From positions 1 through 29,612 of the forward strand of contig JBQLZO010000002.1 of assembly GCA_052168315.1 (NCBI GenBank): a stretch of 29,612 bases of DNA, in the 5' to 3' direction. The notes under the pieces are model-generated. The model was not told where the DNA came from. It searched no databases and saw nothing but the letters and a program-made list of their open reading frames with translations. The translations under genes and the position numbers were made by a program. Every line of letters starts with the position of its first letter. The stretch's first letter is position 1. Positions 15,242 to 23,277 of this stretch are shown here, one piece after another. Source of the DNA: JBQLZO01 sp052168315 (GTDB lineage: Bacteria > Planctomycetota > Phycisphaerae > Phycisphaerales > UBA1924).

Positions 15242-15247
15242 TAAAAT
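15242..15247 (+). promoter_or_regulatory. Candidate -10 box of the AraC gene (leaderless transcript)
   Basis: TAAAAT, five of six bases matching TATAAT, ends 8 nt before the ATG at 15256. No ribosome site precedes that ATG. This placement would start the mRNA at or next to the start codon. A -35 match is poor. Confidence 0.35.
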
Positions 15248-15255
15248 GCCAAGTA

Positions 15256-16086
15256 ATGTCGAATACTCGCCAACCCGCACCACGACCACACCCCTTCGTC
15301 CGATCCCTCGCCGTCCGATGGCCCGCCGGACACCGCACCCACCCACACGCCCACGACTGGGGCCAACTCGTCTTCGCGGCCACCGGCGCCCTCGCCGTCG
15401 ACGCCGCGCGACAACGCTGGGTCCTCCCCACCCACCGATGCCTCTGGCTCCCACCGGGCACCATCCACGATGTCCAGGCCATCGGCGAGACCCGACTCCG
15501 CACCGCCTACCTCTCCCCGCCACTCGCCGAGAGCCTCCATCCCGAAGTCCAGGTCCTCGATGTCTCACCGCTCTTCCGCGAACTCCTCCTCGAGATCGCG
15601 CGGCGCAACACCCTCTACGAATCGAACGAACTCGACCGCTGCCTCGCCACGCTCACCCTCGCGCAGATCGAACACCTCCCCCGACTCGCCCTCGCGCTCC
15701 CGCTCCCCGATGACGAGCGTGCCCGACGCATCGCCGACCGCGTCTGCCGAGCCCCCGGCGCCCGCGCCTCACTCGCCGAACTCGCCCGCGGCACCGGCGC
15801 CAGCGAACGCACGATCGAACGCATCTTCAAAGCCGAAACCGCCCTCTCCTTCGGCCGCTGGCGCCAGCAGGCACGCCTCCAGCACGCCATGCGCATCCTC
15901 TCACAAGGCCGAACAGTCACGCAGACCGCCATGGACTGCGGCTACGCGAGCACCAGCGCGTTCATCGCCGCCTTCACCAGCACCTATGGCATCACACCGG
16001 GCAGATGCCTCCGCCGACCCACATCCGAAGATCCCCCGCCAAGCAGCGCCAGTCCCCGATCCAGCAGAGCCACCCGACCGACCTGA
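15256..16086 (+). CDS. AraC family transcriptional regulator
   Basis: 276 aa. The N-terminal part is a cupin-type sensing domain (HPHAHDWGQLVFAATGALAV, then WLPPGTIHDVQAIGETRLRTAYL). The C-terminal part has the two helix-turn-helix units of AraC proteins: ASLAELARGTGASERTIERIFK, and VTQTAMDCGYASTSAFIAAFTSTYGITPGR, which ends in the consensus-like GITPG. The last 25 or so residues are a Ser/Pro-rich tail. The cupin-AraC layout is that of regulators that bind small molecules. It is divergent from the VOC/lipoprotein pair across a 115-bp space, so control of that pair is a reasonable inference. The ATG lacks a ribosome site and may be leaderless. Confidence 0.9.
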   Translation: MSNTRQPAPRPHPFVRSLAVRWPAGHRTHPHAHDWGQLVFAATGALAVDAARQRWVLPTHRCLWLPPGTIHDVQAIGETRLRTAYLSPPLAESLHPEVQVLDVSPLFRELLLEIARRNTLYESNELDRCLATLTLAQIEHLPRLALALPLPDDERARRIADRVCRAPGARASLAELARGTGASERTIERIFKAETALSFGRWRQQARLQHAMRILSQGRTVTQTAMDCGYASTSAFIAAFTSTYGITPGRCLRRPTSEDPPPSSASPRSSRATRPT

Positions 16087-16136
16087 AACGCCCACAACCC
16101 GACACACCGCACCCCCTCGCAGTCTCCAAGCAGACA

Positions 16137-16167
16137 CCCCAACCCCAACCCCAACCCAACCCAACCC
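16137..16167 (-). repeat. Tandem G-rich microrepeat (minus strand)
   Basis: On the plus strand three CCCC and then three CCC runs, separated by AA, give telomere-like TTGGG/TTGGGG repeats on the minus strand. It lies between two convergent genes and can form a G-quadruplex. Confidence 0.6.
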
Positions 16168-16185
16168 AATCACCCCAACAAGACC

Positions 16186-16226
16186 GCCCGCGCCCCGGAC
16201 AGCCTTTCGGCCTCCGGAGCGCGGGC
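16186..16226 (+). terminator. Strong hairpin between convergent genes
   Basis: The arms GCCCGCGC (16186-16193) and GCGCGGGC (16219-16226) continue after one mismatch into CCGGA/TCCGG, then GCC-TTTC-GGC. There is no T run. It lies 100 bp after the AraC gene and 135 bp after the FG-GAP gene end, so it may act as a two-sided transcription end. Confidence 0.5.
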
Positions 16227-16321
16227 AGAGGAGGGAAGCAGTTCTATCGCGTGATGCTCGCGCCAGGGCGGTCCGCCCGCCGGCGCTCACGCCGTGGGAG
16301 CCATATCAACTCTCGGTTCCC

Positions 16322-16346
16322 GTGCCGGCCTACCCAGTGCCGGCAC
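16322..16346 (-). repeat. Inverted repeat after the FG-GAP gene
   Basis: GTGCCGGC (16322-16329) and GCCGGCAC (16339-16346) form an 8-bp stem 14 bp beyond the FG-GAP stop codon. It could be part of the transcript end. Confidence 0.4.
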
Positions 16347-16360
16347 CATCACGCCCTCCG

Positions 16361-17683
16361 TCAGTTGCAGCCCTGCCCGAACGCGCCGAGCAAGATGGTC
16401 AGGTCGTCCGAATCAACATCGCCATCGCCATCGATGTCGCCCGGGCACGCCGGCGGCGCGGCGCAGGTCTTCGCCCCGCACGCGACGCCATCGCCCTGGT
16501 AGGTCCCGCCCATCCCGGCACAATCGGCGGCCGTCACCACAACGCAGTCCGCGCCGATGCAGCACGCGCCGGTCGGATCACCGCCACCGCACGCGTTGGA
16601 GTTCAGCCAGTACATCACATTGCCCGTGTTGCGGATCGGGACCACGAGGTCGCTCGAACCGTTGCCATCGAAGTCGCCCACCGCGAGCTGCTCCGGCCGG
16701 TCGCCCGCAGGAAGCGTCAGCGCCGCGGCGAAAGCGCCGGCGCCGTTGTTCGAGAGCACCGAGACCGTGAACACATCGTCGTTCGCGACCGCGAGATCCA
16801 GATCGCCATCGCAGTCAAAGTCCGACGCGACGATGCTCCCGCCATCGCCGCCCCCGCCCGTGAAGTACGGCGTGCCGAACGAAAGACCGCCGTTGTTCAG
16901 GAACACCGTCACCGCCGCTCCCGAGCTGGCCGCCAGGTCCTCATCCCCATCGCCGTCAAAGTCGCCCGCCACCAGGCGCTCCGGATTGTCAAACAGCGTG
17001 AGCGACCCCGCGGGCGCGAACCCCGCGCCAGTGTTCGACAGCAGGCTGATCGTGCTGTTATCGTTGTTCGACACCGCCAGGTCGCCAAGCCCATCGTTGT
17101 TGAAGTCGATGAACGCCGCACCCCGGGGGTCGATCCCAACGCCGAAGCTCGCCGAAGCGAACGCGCCGCCCGTGTTCGTCAGCACCGAAGCCGTGTTCGA
17201 ATCGCGATTGGCCACGCACAGGTCGACCAGGCCGTCATTGTTGTAATCGCCCTGGCTGAGCCCACGCGGATTCGCGCCCACCGGAGTGGTGCCCACCAGC
17301 CCGAACACACCGCCCGTGTTGATCACCAGCGCGACCGAGCCCTGGTTCTGGAACGCCACCGCCAGATCGATGTCGCCATCGTTGTCGAAGTCGGCCGCCT
17401 GGACATCCCCGACACCCGTGTTGTTGCCCAGCAGCGCCGCGGCCCCCATCGCGAAGGTGCCCGAGCCATCGTTGAGGAATGTGACCACACGATCGGGGTT
17501 GTTCACGGTCACCGCGAAGTCAACATCACCATCGCCATCAAAGTCGCCCGTCGCCACGCCGCTCGGCTGCAGGCCCGCGGCCAGCATCACACCGGGGCCG
17601 AACGAGATCTGCGCGCTCGCCATCCCGCACCCCGCCAGGATGCCCGCAGCGATCGTCATCATCATTGTCGTCTTGCGTTCCAT
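16361..17683 (-). CDS. Secreted FG-GAP/VCBS beta-propeller protein with dockerin-like tag
   Basis: 440 aa from the ATG at 17683, with AAGGAG 9 nt upstream. The signal segment (TIAAGILAGCGMASA) fits signal peptidase I, though LAGC also resembles a lipobox. Seven FG-GAP/VCBS repeats follow, each with a calcium-binding loop: GDFDGDGDVD, ADFDNDGDID, GDYNNDGLVD, IDFNNDGLGD, GDFDGDGDED, SDFDCDGDLD and GDFDGNGSSD. This matches a seven-bladed propeller, usually an adhesion or binding fold. A small Cys-rich unit comes next (GACCIGADCVVVTAADCAG through GVACGAKTCA), and the protein ends with CPGDIDGDGDVDSDDLTILL plus GAFGQGCN, the dockerin-like tag also found on the subtilisin upstream. A 402-bp gap separates the two, so it may have its own promoter. 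Confidence 0.88.
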   Translation of the reverse strand: MERKTTMMMTIAAGILAGCGMASAQISFGPGVMLAAGLQPSGVATGDFDGDGDVDFAVTVNNPDRVVTFLNDGSGTFAMGAAALLGNNTGVGDVQAADFDNDGDIDLAVAFQNQGSVALVINTGGVFGLVGTTPVGANPRGLSQGDYNNDGLVDLCVANRDSNTASVLTNTGGAFASASFGVGIDPRGAAFIDFNNDGLGDLAVSNNDNSTISLLSNTGAGFAPAGSLTLFDNPERLVAGDFDGDGDEDLAASSGAAVTVFLNNGGLSFGTPYFTGGGGDGGSIVASDFDCDGDLDLAVANDDVFTVSVLSNNGAGAFAAALTLPAGDRPEQLAVGDFDGNGSSDLVVPIRNTGNVMYWLNSNACGGGDPTGACCIGADCVVVTAADCAGMGGTYQGDGVACGAKTCAAPPACPGDIDGDGDVDSDDLTILLGAFGQGCN

Positions 17684-17909
17684 CGGACAAGTCTCCTTCT
17701 CTTTGATGCGCTCTCCAGCGCGAAGCCTGATCTCCGTTGGTTCCCAGCGCCCGGCACACGCGAGCGTTCCACCATCGGATCCGCGTGAAGGAGCCCGCCC
17801 CGAGCCGCCTGATACCTCGATCGTGTGGGATTCTCGATCTCTTTCGATCTCATGCGTCTGCAACGCACCCGCGCTGCGAGTCAATACATCCGCGCGCGAA
17901 GCCCGCTGA

Positions 17910-17938
17910 GCGCAGCGACGAACGACGCCGCGCTGCGC
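17910..17938 (-). repeat. Inverted repeat, 8-bp arms
   Basis: GCGCAGCG (17910-17917) and CGCTGCGC (17931-17938) around a 13-nt loop, in the spacer between the subtilisin and FG-GAP genes. Confidence 0.5.
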
Positions 17939-17998
17939 GAGCCGGCGCAATCCAGCATCACCACGAATCCCGCCCCCGCACACGCACGCAAACCCCAC

Positions 17999-18027
17999 CG
18001 ATGCGCACCGCGCCGCGGCGCGCATCG
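17999..18027 (-). repeat. Near-perfect 14-bp inverted repeat
   Basis: CGATGCGCACCGCG and CGCGGCGCGCATCG are separated by one base, with a single mismatch that becomes a G-U pair in minus-strand RNA. It lies about 60 bp after the subtilisin stop codon and could be a transcript end or a processing site; no T run follows. Confidence 0.55.
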
Positions 18028-18085
18028 CACGAGAACGCGAACCGCGCCCGCGCCGCCCCACGAGCGCTGCAAAACGCAGACCGGA

Positions 18086-19564
18086 TCACCCGCCGCCGAA
18101 TCCGCCCAACAGAATCCCGAGATCATCGCTGTCCACATCGCCGTCGAAGTCGAGGTCGCCCACAGCCCCCGCGCCGCCGAACCCGCCCAGCAACATCCCC
18201 AGGTCGTCCGAATCAACGATGCCCGACCAGTCCAGATCGCCCAGCACCCGCGGCGCCGCGCCGCCCACACCCACCAACGCGGCGCCCACATCGATCACGC
18301 CCGCACCCAACACACCCTCAAGATCTGGATTCCGTCCATCGAACGGCGTCGCCTCGCTCATCAGCAGCATCCGCACCCCCTCCGGTGACAGCGATGGGTC
18401 GTACCCGCGCACACGCGCCGCGAGCCCCGCCACAAGCCCCGCGCCGAAACTCGTCCCGCTCGCCCGCGCGTACCCACCCTCCGGGAAGGTGCTCACCAGG
18501 TCCAGCGCGGGCGCGCTCAGATCCACATGCGACCCGAAGTTCGTGAACGCCGTCGCCACGCCCCCATCATCAACACCCGCCACCGCGATCGCGAACGGAT
18601 CCGTCGATGGATACCACACCGTCTCCCCCGCATCGTTCCCCGCCGCGGTGACAACAACCACCCCAAGCTCCGCGCCGGCGGCGATCACATCCTCGATCAC
18701 CTCCGATACCACCGTCGTCCCCAGGCTGACCACCACCACCGAAGCCCCGCGCGCCACCGCCTCCGAGATACCCTGCGCCACCTGGTAGGTCGTCGACCGA
18801 CCATCCGCATCCATCACGCGGATCGGAAGGATCGTCGACTCCGGCGCCACCGCCAGAACCAGCCCCGCGATCATCGTGCCGTGCCCGCGCACCTCATCCA
18901 CGAGCCCATCACCATCGCTGTCATCGCCCACCGCCGGGTCATCGAACGCGGGCTGCCCCGGAACGAACGAGATGCCCCCCGGCTCGATCGCACCCGACAA
19001 CGCCGGATGCGCAACATCCACGCCCGTATCAACGATCGCGACCACCACCGGCTCCGATGGACCCGCCGGCGCCCCGCCGAGAACGCCGGGACGATACAGA
19101 TCGATGAGCCCGCCGAAGGTCGGATTCGTGTACGCCGGCGACACGCTCGCGAAGAAGAAACTCCCCGTGCCCGGAACCGGATCGCCGAGCTCGAAGTTCA
19201 ACTCCTGGTCCTTGATCCGCACATCCGCCTCCGCGAGGACCAGGAACTCCTCCGCGCCCAGCCCATCGGGCAGATCGATCAGGTAGTCCGGACGCGAGCC
19301 CGCCTCGACCACCGCGATCGTGCTCGTCCCATAGGCCGCGTGGATCTCCTCGATCGTGAACCCATCCTCGACCTCGATGATCGCCTGCCCCTCCACGAAC
19401 GGCGCACCCCCCGACCCCTCGGGAGCGTCGCCCGCAGCGCCCGCCACCGGCGTCAACGCCGCCGCCACGCCCACAACCAGCGCGATCCCACGTCGCCGGG
19501 CATCCCCCGATCCATCGAGCATCGCCGAACCGTTCATACCGCTATGTGCCAAAGTGAACATCAT
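18086..19564 (-). CDS. Secreted subtilisin-like serine protease (S8) with two dockerin-like repeats
   Basis: 492 aa. The start ATGATG overlaps the stop of the CHAT gene, so translation is coupled; a later ATG at 19537 is a possible alternative. The N terminus has a signal segment (GIALVVGVAAALTPVAGAAG). A prodomain-like part follows (EGQAIIEVEDGFTIEEI through LIDLPDG). The S8 catalytic set is complete: Asp179 (VAIVDTGVDVAHP), His228 (GHGTMIAG), oxyanion Asn310 (TAAGNDAG) and Ser372 (SGTSFGAGLVAG). The C terminus carries two calcium-loop repeats, LGDLDWSGIVDSDDLGMLL and VGDLDFDGDVDSDDLGILL. I infer an exported protease, matured by removal of its prodomain and docked to a surface partner. Being coupled to a CHAT gene suggests a joint function. 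Confidence 0.92.
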   Translation of the reverse strand: MMFTLAHSGMNGSAMLDGSGDARRRGIALVVGVAAALTPVAGAAGDAPEGSGGAPFVEGQAIIEVEDGFTIEEIHAAYGTSTIAVVEAGSRPDYLIDLPDGLGAEEFLVLAEADVRIKDQELNFELGDPVPGTGSFFFASVSPAYTNPTFGGLIDLYRPGVLGGAPAGPSEPVVVAIVDTGVDVAHPALSGAIEPGGISFVPGQPAFDDPAVGDDSDGDGLVDEVRGHGTMIAGLVLAVAPESTILPIRVMDADGRSTTYQVAQGISEAVARGASVVVVSLGTTVVSEVIEDVIAAGAELGVVVVTAAGNDAGETVWYPSTDPFAIAVAGVDDGGVATAFTNFGSHVDLSAPALDLVSTFPEGGYARASGTSFGAGLVAGLAARVRGYDPSLSPEGVRMLLMSEATPFDGRNPDLEGVLGAGVIDVGAALVGVGGAAPRVLGDLDWSGIVDSDDLGMLLGGFGGAGAVGDLDFDGDVDSDDLGILLGGFGGG

Positions 19565-22455
19565 GGTCTTCCCACCAATGCGAATGGCGCCCAGAACGCC
19601 GGATGAGGATTGTCAGACATCGTTTCGAGCTGCGCTGCTCGCAGCGCACCAAGAGCCAGCCCCACCGATCGCGAACCCGAACCCGACAGCCGCCGATGCA
19701 TCGCCTCCATCAGCCCGATCGTCGTCCGATCGTGCGCCGACCACAGGCTCGCGATCACGCTCGAAGCCCCCGCCGCAAGCAGCGCCCGCACCAGGCCATA
19801 CGGCTCCTCCCCCGCATTGCTCGCGCTCCGGCCCACATCGCAGCTGCTCAGCGTCACCGAGGCCCCGTCCAGCCGAAGACCATAGACCTCCCGCGCCGAA
19901 ACCCACCCATCGGCCAGCCGAAGACGCGCGCCCAGCGGATCACGGGCCGGAAATACCCCATGGCAGGCCAGATGCAACCACGACGCGCCGCTCGCACCGA
20001 GCAGCGCCCCACGCGTCGCCCGATCATCCACCACCGCGTCGACCCCGCGCAAGCCCGCCACGCGCATCGCCTCCTCACGCATCAGCGGCGCCCCATCGTC
20101 GCGAACGCCCAACACGAATCCCGCACCATCAGAAGGCGCCGGCTCACCCGCCCGCAGCAGCACGCTCGCGCTGGGCGCATACGCGATCGCCGCCCGCTCG
20201 ATCAGGAAACCCCGACCATCGTGCAGCGCGTGCATCGGAACCCCGTGCAGCACCCCGTGCGGGATCACCGACACCAGCTCGCACCGATCCAGCGCGCGCT
20301 CGAACGCGGGAGCAAGCATCGACCAGAGCCCGTGCAACGCCCCAACGCACTGCTCCACCCGCCGCTCCCGCGATCGCATCGCCATCCCCTCCGACAACAG
20401 CCGATGGTCCGCCAGCGCCCGATCGATCTGGAATGACACGCGGCTCGCCGCCTCCGCCACCGCCCGACGAGAGCCAAGATCCACCACCGTCTCAACACGA
20501 TTCCGATCCAAAACGAACGCACCGAACCGATCGTCGGCCACGAAAAACTCCACCAACCCAGCCCCCTCGCCCAGCGAGGCCCGAACCATGTCCAGAGTCG
20601 CCGGACGCCCCGCAAGCTCACCGAACCGGCGCGTCGAGGCGAGGCGAACCTCAAGATCCTCCACCCGACGCCGAAGCGACACCAGCCGCTCCTCGCTCTC
20701 CAAAGACCCCACGCCACGCTCCCCGCGCGATGCCCGCTCATCCCACCACCGGTACAACGCGTTCATCTCGCCGCGCAAACGCGCCAGCTCACCCGCCATC
20801 CGCCGGCTCTCAGCATCACCGCCCGCCGTTCCACCCGACAGATCCTCCAGCAGCTCCACGCCACCCTCCAGAAGATCCAAGAGCGAACGGGCCTTGCTCC
20901 GCTCCACGGCGTCGAACGCGATCGCGACCGCCTCCTCGCCAGGAGCACGCAGCGCCGCGCGCAGAAGCGACTCGAACACAACCGCGCGCCGACCAGACCA
21001 CGCGGAACGCAGGCGCTCGGCCTGCAGCAGCCCCCGGGTCGTGTCCACATGCCCCGCCGCCTCCGCGAACCACACCAACGCCCCGCCATGATCGCCCAGC
21101 GCCTCCGCAACCTCCCCCCGAAGATGCAGCGCCTCCCCCAGAAGCAGCGCAAGCCCCATCTCCCGCGCACCCAGAATCAACCCATCAACCTCCGACACCA
21201 GCGAGCCGGCAACGCCCACCCCCGGCGATATCCGTCCCCCCGCGGACCGGAACCGCGCATCCAGCAACGCCAGCATCGCGCAACCGTGCTCGACAGGGAG
21301 CGATCGCAGCGCCGGAACCGCCTCCTCAAGAACACCCGCCGCGCCCGCGAAATCCCCCGCCGCTTGCAGCGACCGACCAAGCCCCACGCCCGCGCGGGCC
21401 GATCCCTGCGCGTTCCCCGCCCCATCGAACGCCCTCCGCGCGAGGGCCAGCACCCGCTGGGCATCACCAAAACGCCGCTGCCGCATCAGCACATCGCCAA
21501 TCCCGAGACGCGCCCGCGCCGCATCGACCGCCAGCCCGCTCGCATCGAGCGTCGCAACGCACGCCTCGAACGAATCCAGCGCCTCATCCAGAACCCCGAT
21601 ATCAACCAGCACCTCCGCCCGCTCCGCAAGCAGCCGCGCACGATCCGCCGGCGAAGCGCTCCGCTCAACAAGCCGGAGCGCCGACTCGAACCCCGACAGC
21701 GCCGCGTGCGGGCGACCCCGACGCGCCCACAAGTCCGCAAGATTCCCCTCCGCCAACGCCCCGGCCCGGTCCAGCCCCGCCTGCCCGAACGCATCCCGCG
21801 CCGCCACGAACGCCGCTTCCGCCTCCTCGAAACGAGCAAGCTCCAGCAGCGCCTCCCCACGGTTCGACTGGATCTGCGCCCGCGCCACCGGCTCATCCTC
21901 GAACCCCGCCAGCGCCGCATCGAACTCCTTCAGAGCGCCCGCCTGGTCGCCCACCATCCGAAGCACCACGCCCAGATTGGACCGCGCACGCGCCGCCCAC
22001 CCATCCGATCCGCACGCCCCGAACGCCTCCGCCGCCCGCCGACCCGCCTCAATCGCCTCATCGCTCCGACCACTGCGAACCAGCGGCTGCACCCGCGCAA
22101 GCCACACACGCGCACCAATCACCGCATCGCCCACATCACCACGGAACCCATCGACCTCGTCGAGCAGCGCGATCGCATCCGACAAACGCCCCTCCACCGA
22201 CAGCGCATTCGAAACCGAAACCCGCACCCGCGCCCGCGCATCCCCATCGCCAAGCTCGTCAACCAGCCCCACCAGCCAATCCCCGGCATCACCGGCCGCC
22301 ACGGGATCCCGGTGCACCAGCGCCTCGTGCTCATCGATCGCGCGCCCAACCACCGCGCCCGGATCAGCCGCTGCGCGAACCGACGCCCGACGCGCATCGC
22401 CCGACATCCCAGACCACCCCTCCAGCAGCGACGGGCGCCGGGGAGAATCGCTCAT
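19561..22455 (-). CDS. TPR-repeat protein with C-terminal CHAT (caspase-like) protease domain
   Basis: 964 aa. Residues of about 50-490 are helical TPR-type repeats (for example SNLGVVLRMVGDQAGALKEF, SNRGEALLELARFEEAEAAF, AERAEVLVDIGVLDEALDSF). A helical linker with coiled-coil-like Glu/Arg runs (LARLRGEMNALYRWWDERAS, RLVSLRRRVEDLEVRL) leads to the CHAT domain from about 660. The caspase-type dyad is present: His832 (WLHLACHGVF) and Cys872 (TLSSCDVG). VIPHGVLHGVPMHAL, GLVRALLAAGASSVIASLW and the terminal HPAFWAPFALVG are CHAT hallmarks. CHAT proteases act in the cytoplasm on partner proteins recognised through repeats like these. The gene overlaps the upstream and downstream genes by 4 bp each. 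Confidence 0.93.
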   Translation of the reverse strand: MSDSPRRPSLLEGWSGMSGDARRASVRAAADPGAVVGRAIDEHEALVHRDPVAAGDAGDWLVGLVDELGDGDARARVRVSVSNALSVEGRLSDAIALLDEVDGFRGDVGDAVIGARVWLARVQPLVRSGRSDEAIEAGRRAAEAFGACGSDGWAARARSNLGVVLRMVGDQAGALKEFDAALAGFEDEPVARAQIQSNRGEALLELARFEEAEAAFVAARDAFGQAGLDRAGALAEGNLADLWARRGRPHAALSGFESALRLVERSASPADRARLLAERAEVLVDIGVLDEALDSFEACVATLDASGLAVDAARARLGIGDVLMRQRRFGDAQRVLALARRAFDGAGNAQGSARAGVGLGRSLQAAGDFAGAAGVLEEAVPALRSLPVEHGCAMLALLDARFRSAGGRISPGVGVAGSLVSEVDGLILGAREMGLALLLGEALHLRGEVAEALGDHGGALVWFAEAAGHVDTTRGLLQAERLRSAWSGRRAVVFESLLRAALRAPGEEAVAIAFDAVERSKARSLLDLLEGGVELLEDLSGGTAGGDAESRRMAGELARLRGEMNALYRWWDERASRGERGVGSLESEERLVSLRRRVEDLEVRLASTRRFGELAGRPATLDMVRASLGEGAGLVEFFVADDRFGAFVLDRNRVETVVDLGSRRAVAEAASRVSFQIDRALADHRLLSEGMAMRSRERRVEQCVGALHGLWSMLAPAFERALDRCELVSVIPHGVLHGVPMHALHDGRGFLIERAAIAYAPSASVLLRAGEPAPSDGAGFVLGVRDDGAPLMREEAMRVAGLRGVDAVVDDRATRGALLGASGASWLHLACHGVFPARDPLGARLRLADGWVSAREVYGLRLDGASVTLSSCDVGRSASNAGEEPYGLVRALLAAGASSVIASLWSAHDRTTIGLMEAMHRRLSGSGSRSVGLALGALRAAQLETMSDNPHPAFWAPFALVGRP

Positions 22456-23111
22456 CCAACCTCCACCCCGTCGAGAACGATCGACCCGCCCCCGGCGCTC
22501 ACGATCACCACCCGATACACGCCCGCCGCCAGACGAAGCGTGAAGTACCCCGTCTCGTCCAACTCGCCCCGCGCCTCAGTCCCAGGACCCGCCAGCGGTG
22601 ATGCATGAACCCACGCCGGGAAACGATCCGAAGGCAGATCCGCCTGACCCCGCACCAGCATCACATCGCCCCCATCGCCAACACCACCCCCGACCTCATC
22701 ACCCGGATCCACCGCACCGATGTTCAGATGCACCTCCACCCCGTCGACCACGAACACAAGCTGGTACGCCTCCGCGATCCCGCGCATCCCGATCAATTCA
22801 CCGCTCCGCGTGTCCAGCGCCAGCTCCGCCAGCGCCGATACCACATCGCCATCGAACCCCGCCGGAAGCCCGCGGTTTGCCCGCAGCACACCTTCCGCCG
22901 CCGCCATCACCCGCTCACGAACCGTCCGAACCTCGGCGCACAACCCACGAATCCCCGCCGCCGCCGCATCGACCAGCCGCGCAGCACGCGCCAGCCCCGG
23001 CTCATGCGCCAGCCGCCGCTCCAACGCCGCCCGCCCATCCGCATCCAGATCATCCACCGCGCGGCGCACCAGCAGATCCAGATCGGCATCGCTCAGGGGA
23101 TCAAACACCAT
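22452..23111 (-). CDS. Small soluble protein with anti-sigma-like N terminus and beta-sandwich C terminus
   Basis: About 219 aa. In-frame ATGs at 23123, 23117 and 23111 are all possible; GGGA 6-7 nt before the last favours 23111. The N-terminal 50 or so residues (DPLSDADLDLLVRRAVDDLDADGRAALERRLAHEPGLARAARLVD) resemble the helical N terminus of anti-sigma factors, without a zinc motif. The middle part is helix-rich. The C-terminal 60 or so residues (ARGELDETGYFTLRLAAGVYRVVIVSAGGG) look like a carboxypeptidase-regulatory-type beta-sandwich. No signal peptide or membrane helix is seen, so it should be cytoplasmic. Its stop overlaps the CHAT start by 4 bp, and the ECF sigma gene lies 166 bp upstream. 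I infer a regulator or adaptor of the sigma factor or CHAT protease; no family name can be given. Confidence 0.7.
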   Translation of the reverse strand: MVFDPLSDADLDLLVRRAVDDLDADGRAALERRLAHEPGLARAARLVDAAAAGIRGLCAEVRTVRERVMAAAEGVLRANRGLPAGFDGDVVSALAELALDTRSGELIGMRGIAEAYQLVFVVDGVEVHLNIGAVDPGDEVGGGVGDGGDVMLVRGQADLPSDRFPAWVHASPLAGPGTEARGELDETGYFTLRLAAGVYRVVIVSAGGGSIVLDGVEVG

Positions 23112-23277
23112 GCGCATTCCCATCCATTCGGTGAACGCCCACATCCATGCAGGCTTCGGGCGGGCCCAGCGGGCACACCGACCACAACCATGAGCCCCAT
23201 CCCGCCCCGCTGATACCAACAACACCCCGACCCCAATCAAATTCCCCCAGGCACACCCACCCCCCCACGCCCCCCCA

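Larger units (their letters stand above)
17684..18085. other. Intergenic region of 402 bp with two strong hairpins
   Basis: No supported gene. It contains inverted repeats at 17910-17938 and 17999-18027 and a direct repeat of GAGATCGA (minus strand) near 17832-17849. It may end the CHAT-subtilisin transcript and hold the promoter of the FG-GAP gene; a small RNA is also possible. Confidence 0.5.

Noticed and set aside
19356..22601. A plus-strand open frame of more than 1,000 codons opposite the subtilisin and CHAT genes
   Set aside because: Its translation is almost only Pro, Ala, Arg, Ser and Thr. It arises because the GC-rich opposite strand lacks stop codons. The minus-strand frames show complete catalytic motifs and coupled starts.
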